A DNA stretch of 10,638 nucleotides, taken from Microbacteriaceae bacterium (GTDB lineage: Bacteria; Actinomycetota; Actinomycetes; Actinomycetales; Microbacteriaceae). Location: positions 1 to 10,638 of the forward strand of contig JAODLU010000053.1 in NCBI GenBank assembly GCA_025464125.1, given 5' to 3'. Numbering within the stretch: position 1 is the stretch's first letter; the number at the start of each line of letters is the position of its first letter. This document shows positions 5,747-10,638 of the stretch, in pieces. The position numbers and the translations under genes are program-made. Under the pieces are notes generated by a model. The model was not told where the DNA came from. It was given only the letters and a program-made list of their open reading frames with translations, and ran no database searches.

Positions 5747-6977
5747 CGGCTTTTCCAGCCAGGGCGCCCAGCCGGGCAGCGAGGTGCAGTACGGGCCGGT
5801 TGCCACGAATTCGACTCCAGTAGTCGACCATCCTCACCAGGTGGTGGTCACGCGGCCTCCGAGGCACACCGGCGGAACTATCGCTTTGGCGACTGTCGGC
5901 TTCATCGTGCTGTCGATCGTCGTGTTGCTTGTGGCCGGCTATCTTTTTCTCGTACTCGGCCCCGGTGCGCTGTTCTGGGCCATCGTGCTGGCGAGCCTGC
6001 CGTGCATCGCGGTGCTGTTCGGCATCCGCTGGATCGACCGCTGGGAGCCTGAGCCGAGGCTCGCCCTGCTGTTCGCCTTCCTGTGGGGAGCGGCGATGTC
6101 GGTGTTCATCGCACTCATCTTCTCCGGTATCACCCAGGCATATACAGAGCAGGCGGGCATATCCGACTCTTTCGGCACACTGTTTTTCGAGACAGTCATC
6201 CAGGCGCCGATAGTTGAAGAGTCGGCAAAGGGGTTCGGCATCCTGTTGCTGCTCTGGAGCATCCGCCGCACGTTCGATGGGCCAGTCGACGGCCTGGTCT
6301 ACGGAGCAACGATCGCGATCGGCTTCGCTTTCTCCGAGAACCTGCAGTACTTCGGCCTCGCCATCATCGGCGACCAGGGTGCTGGCGGCATCGGTGAGAC
6401 TTTCGTCGTGCGCGCCATCCTCTCGCCGTTTGCGCACGTCATGTTCACCGCATGCACAGGGCTGCTGCTCGGCCTCGCCGCGCGGCGTGCGAGTGCGGCT
6501 GGAGCAATCGGCTACTACGTTCTCGGGCTCATTCCGGCAATCCTGCTGCACGCGTTCTGGAACAGCTCGAGCTTCTGGGCCGACAACTGGTTCACGTTCT
6601 ACTTTCTTGTGCAGGTCCCGCTGTTCGTGCTCGGAATCATCGGGGTGGTGAGGTTGAGAAGACACGAACAGAGGCTCACCCGGGTGCGCCTCACCGAGTA
6701 TGCGAATGCCGGGTGGTTCACCCAAAGTGAGGTCAACCAGCTTTCGACAGGGGCCGGGCGCAGGCAGGCCATCGCCTGGGCGAGTCGTTACAGGCTGAAG
6801 AAGCAGTACGAGAAGTTCGTGCAGGATGCCACGCACCTCGCCTTCACCAGGCAACGACTCATTGGTGGCAAAGACCGTATAGGCGCCCAGCGTTATGAGG
6901 CAGACCTCTTGCGCGCGATAGACGATGACAGGCGCGCTCTCGGCGCGCTGCCACCGCTGCTCGTGAGAGTGGACTGA
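5739..6977 (+). CDS. PrsW-family intramembrane metalloprotease
   Basis: This is a 412-residue polytopic membrane protein. A polar N-terminus (about 1-45) precedes about eight hydrophobic segments (roughly 47-73, 76-97, 107-128, 148-174, 184-210, 226-248, 256-275, 284-305). A charged cytoplasmic tail of about 105 residues follows. The PrsW signature motifs are present: E160-E161-S-A-K164 (EExxK), F196-A-F-S-E200-N (FxxxE), H233 in SPFAHVMF, and H271-A-F-W-N275. PrsW in Bacillus subtilis makes the first cut in the anti-sigma factor RsiW; the substrate of this protein is not evident and no sigma/anti-sigma pair lies in the window. ATG 5739 overlaps the preceding gene by 8 bp (ATG at 5739-5741, preceding TGA at 5744-5746) and has no ribosome binding site of its own, suggesting translational coupling. 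It is the first Met ahead of the membrane segments, and the next is Met120. The tail, rich in Arg/Lys and Glu, may be a regulatory or partner-binding extension. Confidence 0.9.
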   Translation: MTDGFSSQGAQPGSEVQYGPVATNSTPVVDHPHQVVVTRPPRHTGGTIALATVGFIVLSIVVLLVAGYLFLVLGPGALFWAIVLASLPCIAVLFGIRWIDRWEPEPRLALLFAFLWGAAMSVFIALIFSGITQAYTEQAGISDSFGTLFFETVIQAPIVEESAKGFGILLLLWSIRRTFDGPVDGLVYGATIAIGFAFSENLQYFGLAIIGDQGAGGIGETFVVRAILSPFAHVMFTACTGLLLGLAARRASAAGAIGYYVLGLIPAILLHAFWNSSSFWADNWFTFYFLVQVPLFVLGIIGVVRLRRHEQRLTRVRLTEYANAGWFTQSEVNQLSTGAGRRQAIAWASRYRLKKQYEKFVQDATHLAFTRQRLIGGKDRIGAQRYEADLLRAIDDDRRALGALPPLLVRVD

Positions 6978-7016
6978 CCAGCTCCGTCCCGGTAATTCGA
7001 CCCGCTTCGGCGCGAC

Positions 7017-7042
7017 TAAAATAGAACGCCGGAAACAGGGGT
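7017..7042 (+). promoter_or_regulatory. Promoter -10 and ribosome binding site of the HelD gene
   Basis: TAAAAT at 7017-7022 is a good -10 hexamer in a sequence otherwise poor in A/T. A TTCGAC at 6996-7001 is a poor -35 at a short 15-base spacing. AGGGGT at 7037-7042 lies 6 bases before the GTG start at 7049. Transcription would start near 7029, giving a leader of about 20 bases. I see no 19-bp rifamycin-associated element (an inverted repeat around GGGGCTTGC) in 6978-7048, so rifamycin induction of the kind known for some actinobacterial genes is not supported here. Confidence 0.5.
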
Positions 7043-7048
7043 GTAGTT

Positions 7049-9274
7049 GTGGTCGATCATGAGCTGGAGCGCGAGCAGCGCTACGTGCGCGGTCTTTACG
7101 CGCGCCTCGATGCCCTGAAGCTCGAGGCCGAAGAGCAGCTCGATGCGATCCGCCTGCTGGATGTCGGCGGCAATCACCAGGGACGCTCAGAGCGCGACAC
7201 ATTTGCCCGCATTTACGAGGACCGCATCGTGCAACTGCGCGAGGTGGATGAACGGCTGGCCTTCGGGCGGCTCGAGCTCGAGGCATCAGTAGACGGCGAA
7301 TCCCCGCTGCGCTACATCGGCCGGATCGGCCTGCGAGACGCAGACCTGCAGCCCATCCTGCTCGACTGGCGTGTGCCGCAGGCCAGCGCTTTCTACCAGG
7401 CGACTGCTGCCAATCCGCTTGGCGCCAGGGCCCGCAGGCACCTGGTCTCCAAGGGTCGCGCGCTGGTGCGCATCGAAGACGAGATCTTCGACATGAGCCT
7501 GCTCGACAGCGATACCTCAGAACTGCAGGGGGAGGGAGCCCTGCTTGCGGCTCTCTCTGCGGAGCGCACCGGGCGCATGTCAGACATTGTCGCCACGATC
7601 CAGGCCGAGCAGGACCGCATCATCCGCTCCGAGCTCAGGGGAGTGCTCGTGGTGCAGGGCGGGCCGGGCACTGGCAAGACCGCTGTTGCGCTGCATCGCG
7701 CCGCCTACCTGCTGTATTCGCACAGGGAGCGGCTCGCGTCATCCGGTGTGCTGATCGTTGGGCCTTCGCGCTCCTTCCTGCAGTACATCGAGGCTGTGCT
7801 GCCCTCACTCGGCGAAACCGGGGTCGTGCTCTCGAGTGTCGGGCAACTGTTCCCTGGAGTCGACGCCGCCATCGAGGATTCGCCATCCGTCGCCCGGCTG
7901 AAGGGCGAGCGCGGCATGGCGGCTCTGATCGCACGGGCTGTGCGTTCCCGCCAGCGCGTGCCAGGAGCACCGCAGGAGCTGGACGTGAACGGTGACCGTC
8001 TAACCCTCGACCCGCAACTCGTGTCGAACGCCATGCACCGTGCACGGGAGACCGGCAAGAGCTACAACGAGGCACGGGTCGTGTTCGTCAAGAACGCTCT
8101 AGGGGCGCTGTCGCGAGAGTGGCTGCAGCAGCTGAAGTCCAACGGCAACTCGATGGACGAGTCAGACCTGCCGATGCTTCGCGAAGACCTGCGAAGCTCG
8201 GAAGACGTGCGGGTGGCGCTCAACACCGCATGGCTGCCGCTCAGCCCTGAGAAGCTCGTTCGCGATCTCTACGCCCGTCCGCAGTGGCTCGCAGAACTGA
8301 CGCCGGATTGGTCGGATGAGCAGCGAGCCCTGCTGCGCCGGGGCCGCGACGCGGAGTTCACGATCTCCGACATTCCACTGCTCGATGAGGCGGCCGAGCA
8401 CCTCGGCGAATACGACGTAGTGGATGCCGCAGAGAAGCGCGAACAGAAGCAGCAGCGCAAACGGGACATCGAGAACGCTGAGCGTGCCATCCAGAACATG
8501 GATGTGAAGGGCATGGTCAATGCCAAGGACCTGGCCGACAATTTCGCCGAATTCGCCGACCGGGGAACAACTGCCGAGCGGGCATCCTCGGATCGAAGCT
8601 GGACATACGGGCACGTCGTCGTGGATGAGGCGCAGGAGCTCAGCGCGATGCAGTGGCGGCTGCTGCTGCGACGGGGGCCGCTCAGGTCGTTCACGATCGT
8701 CGGCGACATCGCGCAGGCGGCGTCTGCTGCCGCATCCTCCAGCTGGAGGGTCGCGCTCGAGCCTCTTCTCGGCGACTCAGCAGAGGGCGATCGGTGGCGC
8801 CTCGAAGAGCTGACAGTCAACTACCGCACCCCCAGCCAGATCGCATCTGCTGCCGAAAGCATGGCGATTGCGCATGGTTTGCCTGTCACTCCTAGCCGAG
8901 CGGTGCGGGAGAGCGAGTGGCCAATAGCGGTGCTCACGGATGCCGTTGAGGCAGTTCGTCGAGACAGGGCGCTTGGGATTGGCGGCACTCTTGCCGTCAT
9001 CGTCGGCGAACAGGCGATAGGTTCGCTCGGCGAAAGGTTGCGTGCCGAATTCGGGGATGCAGTCGGGCTCGGTTCGCGCGGCCTCACCAGCGAGATCGCA
9101 CTGATAACGCCGCAGGATGCGAAGGGTCTCGAATTCGACTCGGTCGTGGTCGTCGATCCAGCGGCGATCGTCGCGTCATCTGAGCGTGGGGCCGGCGCTC
9201 TGTATGTCGCGATGACCCGCGCCACGCAGCGCCTCTATCTCATCGCGGATGGCGACCTGCCCGCCGGCATCTAG
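7049..9274 (+). CDS. helD: HelD/HelR-type RNA polymerase recycling ATPase (UvrD-like superfamily 1)
   Basis: This 741-residue protein has the actinobacterial (class II) HelD layout. A charged N-terminal helical arm (about 1-100) probably inserts into the polymerase secondary channel. Next is the LLDWRVPQASAFY segment typical of HelD, and then a split superfamily 1 ATPase. Motifs seen are AEQDRIIR (186-193), Walker A GGPGTGKT (204-211, Lys210), Walker B D526-E-A-Q529, motif III VGD553, VNYRT (from 590), KGLEFD (692-697) and YVAMTRA (719-725). A charged, helical insert rich in Glu, Lys and Gln (around 460-500) precedes Walker B and lies where HelD proteins have polymerase-contacting elements. 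HelD proteins bind RNA polymerase, clear nucleic acid from it using ATP, and recycle it; HelR homologues in Streptomyces and Mycobacterium reduce rifamycin sensitivity. The GTG start has a good AGGGGT ribosome binding site. Length is typical of the family and all motifs are intact. It ends 6 bp from the convergent MFS gene. Confidence 0.92.
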   Translation: MVDHELEREQRYVRGLYARLDALKLEAEEQLDAIRLLDVGGNHQGRSERDTFARIYEDRIVQLREVDERLAFGRLELEASVDGESPLRYIGRIGLRDADLQPILLDWRVPQASAFYQATAANPLGARARRHLVSKGRALVRIEDEIFDMSLLDSDTSELQGEGALLAALSAERTGRMSDIVATIQAEQDRIIRSELRGVLVVQGGPGTGKTAVALHRAAYLLYSHRERLASSGVLIVGPSRSFLQYIEAVLPSLGETGVVLSSVGQLFPGVDAAIEDSPSVARLKGERGMAALIARAVRSRQRVPGAPQELDVNGDRLTLDPQLVSNAMHRARETGKSYNEARVVFVKNALGALSREWLQQLKSNGNSMDESDLPMLREDLRSSEDVRVALNTAWLPLSPEKLVRDLYARPQWLAELTPDWSDEQRALLRRGRDAEFTISDIPLLDEAAEHLGEYDVVDAAEKREQKQQRKRDIENAERAIQNMDVKGMVNAKDLADNFAEFADRGTTAERASSDRSWTYGHVVVDEAQELSAMQWRLLLRRGPLRSFTIVGDIAQAASAAASSSWRVALEPLLGDSAEGDRWRLEELTVNYRTPSQIASAAESMAIAHGLPVTPSRAVRESEWPIAVLTDAVEAVRRDRALGIGGTLAVIVGEQAIGSLGERLRAEFGDAVGLGSRGLTSEIALITPQDAKGLEFDSVVVVDPAAIVASSERGAGALYVAMTRATQRLYLIADGDLPAGI

Positions 9275-9280
9275 CGGCGG

Positions 9281-10615
9281 CTACGGCTGCGGGTCGAGCG
9301 CGTCGTAGCTGAGGAATCCGCGCTGCACGCGCACCAGGACGGCAAGCAGGGCGACGATCAGCAGTCCGCCGAGCAGCGGGGGCAGCCAGAGCGCACCAGC
9401 CAGCGCAACAAGCCCCACGTAGATGTCGCCCATGCGCGGGCCTCCGGTGACCACCACTGTGAACACTCCCTGCAGTCTGCCGCGCATGTTGTCAGGCACG
9501 GCGGTTTGCAGCATCGTCGACCGGAATACGGCGCTGACATTGTCTGCGGCCCCTGAGCCAGCAAGCAGCACCGACGCGATCGCGATCGCGGGAATGTTGG
9601 CGTCTGCGACCGTTCCCGGCGTCGCACCGAACAGGCGCATCGCGACGATGGCGAGCACCACGCCGAAGCCTGCGATGAATCCGCCGTACAGCATGATCGA
9701 CGTGCGAATCGCTTTGCCGTGCCAACGCACGCCGCCAAGCCGACCAGAGAACACACCGCTCAGCAGCGCACCGATGGCACTCGCGGCTGTCAGTGCCCCA
9801 ACGGTGATCGCCCCGCCACCGAGCACCAGCGCGCCAACTGCAGGAAACAGCACCCTGGGCTGACCGAATGTCATCGCGATGATGTCTGCGATGAACGACA
9901 TGCGAATGTTCGGCGCCTTGCGCAGGAACGACATGCCGTACTTCAGCGACTCCAGCCCTGGCCGCTGCACTTCACCCTCAGGCAGGATCTTCGGCAGCGA
10001 CAGGATGCCGAGGAACGCGCTGAGAAAGAGGATGACGTCGACCGTGTACGTCCACGCGAAGCCGACCGAGGCGACCAGGATGCCTGCGAGAGCCGGACCG
10101 ACGGTGAGCATCACGCCGAAACCGATGCCCTGCAGGGCGGATGCCGCGGGCAGGAGTCTGCGCGGAAGCAGCCGGGGTGTCACTGCGGCGCGCACCGTGC
10201 TGATCACGGTCGCAGCGACCGCGTTCAGGGTCGTGAGCAGGTAGAACGGCCACACGACTTCGACGCCGGTCCAGGCGATGGTGGCGAGGGCGATGGTCGA
10301 ACCCCACGCGACCACTGCGGCGAGCAGCAGCACGAGCCTGCGATCGAATGCATCGGCCAGCATTCCGCCGTACAGCCCGAAAATGATCATCGGCACGAGC
10401 GCGAATGCGCCGACGAGCGCCACCGCGAGCGTGGAGTGGGTGAGCTGGTAGATGTGCAGGCCGACAGCCACGATCGTCATCTGGCCGCCGATGCCGGAGA
10501 TGGAGCCACCTACCCAGAGCCGAGCGAAGGCCGGCGACGCCCGCAGTGGGGCCAGGTCAACGAAGTGGGACCGGCGCGGAGTCTCCGGTTCTGGTTCGAT
10601 GCTCACTTGCTCCAT
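9281..10615 (-). CDS. MFS exporter, EntS-like (MFS_3 type)
   Basis: This is a 444-residue MFS permease with about 12 membrane segments, of the group that includes the enterobactin exporter EntS, and unlike the triplet at 1309-5102. After a polar N-terminus (about 1-30) come GGQMTIVAVGLHIYQLT, the motif A loop G83-G-M-L-A-D88-A-F-D91-R-R93, and VISTVRAAVTPRLLP. The C-terminal half carries a MRGRLQGVF and TGGPRMGD segment (roughly 375-395) characteristic of that group. ATG 10615 is the best start within the window. An in-frame GTG at 10636 and possible upstream starts beyond the edge cannot be excluded. GTG 10606 is another option, with a GGAG only 3 bases upstream. The gene is convergent with HelD, with stops 6 bp apart and no room for a terminator between them. 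The substrate is not readable, and no siderophore or antibiotic biosynthesis gene is visible nearby. Confidence 0.88.
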   Translation of the reverse strand: MEQVSIEPEPETPRRSHFVDLAPLRASPAFARLWVGGSISGIGGQMTIVAVGLHIYQLTHSTLAVALVGAFALVPMIIFGLYGGMLADAFDRRLVLLLAAVVAWGSTIALATIAWTGVEVVWPFYLLTTLNAVAATVISTVRAAVTPRLLPRRLLPAASALQGIGFGVMLTVGPALAGILVASVGFAWTYTVDVILFLSAFLGILSLPKILPEGEVQRPGLESLKYGMSFLRKAPNIRMSFIADIIAMTFGQPRVLFPAVGALVLGGGAITVGALTAASAIGALLSGVFSGRLGGVRWHGKAIRTSIMLYGGFIAGFGVVLAIVAMRLFGATPGTVADANIPAIAIASVLLAGSGAADNVSAVFRSTMLQTAVPDNMRGRLQGVFTVVVTGGPRMGDIYVGLVALAGALWLPPLLGGLLIVALLAVLVRVQRGFLSYDALDPQP

Positions 10616-10638
10616 TCTGTCGCTCTGCGGCCGCACAC

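Noticed and set aside
7001..7014. CGC-TTCG-GCG tetraloop hairpin upstream of helD as terminator of the PrsW gene
   Set aside because: The stem is 3 bp with no T-run, and it lies in the promoter region of the next gene.
5634..7286. 550-residue minus-strand open frame spanning the PrsW gene and the start of helD
   Set aside because: The product is Arg/His/Gln/Pro-rich low-complexity sequence of the kind made by reading GC-rich genes antisense. Both genes underneath have intact family motifs.
7049..9274. Classifying the ATPase as a DNA-repair UvrD/PcrA helicase
   Set aside because: The helical N-terminal arm, the LLDWRVP segment before Walker A and the length fit HelD, not UvrD.
1309..10615. 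A secondary-metabolite cluster or antibiotic resistance island around the transporters and HelD
   Set aside because: No biosynthetic enzyme, regulator or mobility gene is present. The genes face different ways in separate transcription units.

Overview
This window is high-GC (roughly 60-65% by eye) and densely coded. Start codons are often GTG, -10 elements have the TANNNT form, and one gene shows a classic leaderless start. With an actinobacterial-type HelD helicase and a frequent GGATGC hexamer, this suggests an actinobacterium, possibly of the Microbacteriaceae. The family-level placement is inference only. I see no RNA genes, CRISPR array, transposase, integrase or phage gene.

Layout: (1) bases 1-126 are a leader with a strong imperfect hairpin at 21-53, and possibly the end of a gene that began upstream. 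(2) 127-1260 (+) encodes an Old Yellow Enzyme-family FMN oxidoreductase. (3) 1309-5102 (-) holds three tandem paralogous major facilitator (MFS) transporters, transcribed from 5102 toward 1309. The second and third overlap by a GTGA junction, while the first and second are separated by 132 bp that may hold their own promoter. (4) 5103-5209 is a compact divergent promoter region. (5) 5210-6977 (+) is a two-gene unit: an AhpD/carboxymuconolactone decarboxylase-like protein, apparently leaderless, whose end overlaps by 8 bp a PrsW-type intramembrane protease. (6) 7049-9274 (+) encodes a HelD/HelR-type RNA polymerase recycling factor with its own promoter and ribosome binding site. (7) 9281-10615 (-) is a different, EntS-like MFS exporter convergent with HelD, and its start lies close to the right edge of the window.

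How the genes may work together: the MFS triplet plausibly arose by local duplication, and its members probably export (or import) related small hydrophobic compounds of unknown identity. The flanking ene-reductase and AhpD-like protein would fit detoxification of reactive compounds, but nothing in the sequence proves a shared pathway. HelD rescues stalled RNA polymerase and in some actinobacteria gives rifamycin tolerance. I find no convincing new defence or mobile system. The most notable items are the MFS triplication with partly conserved upstream regions, the leaderless and overlapping AhpD-like/PrsW pair with a non-canonical thiol motif, the 21-53 hairpin, and the over-represented GGATGC hexamer.
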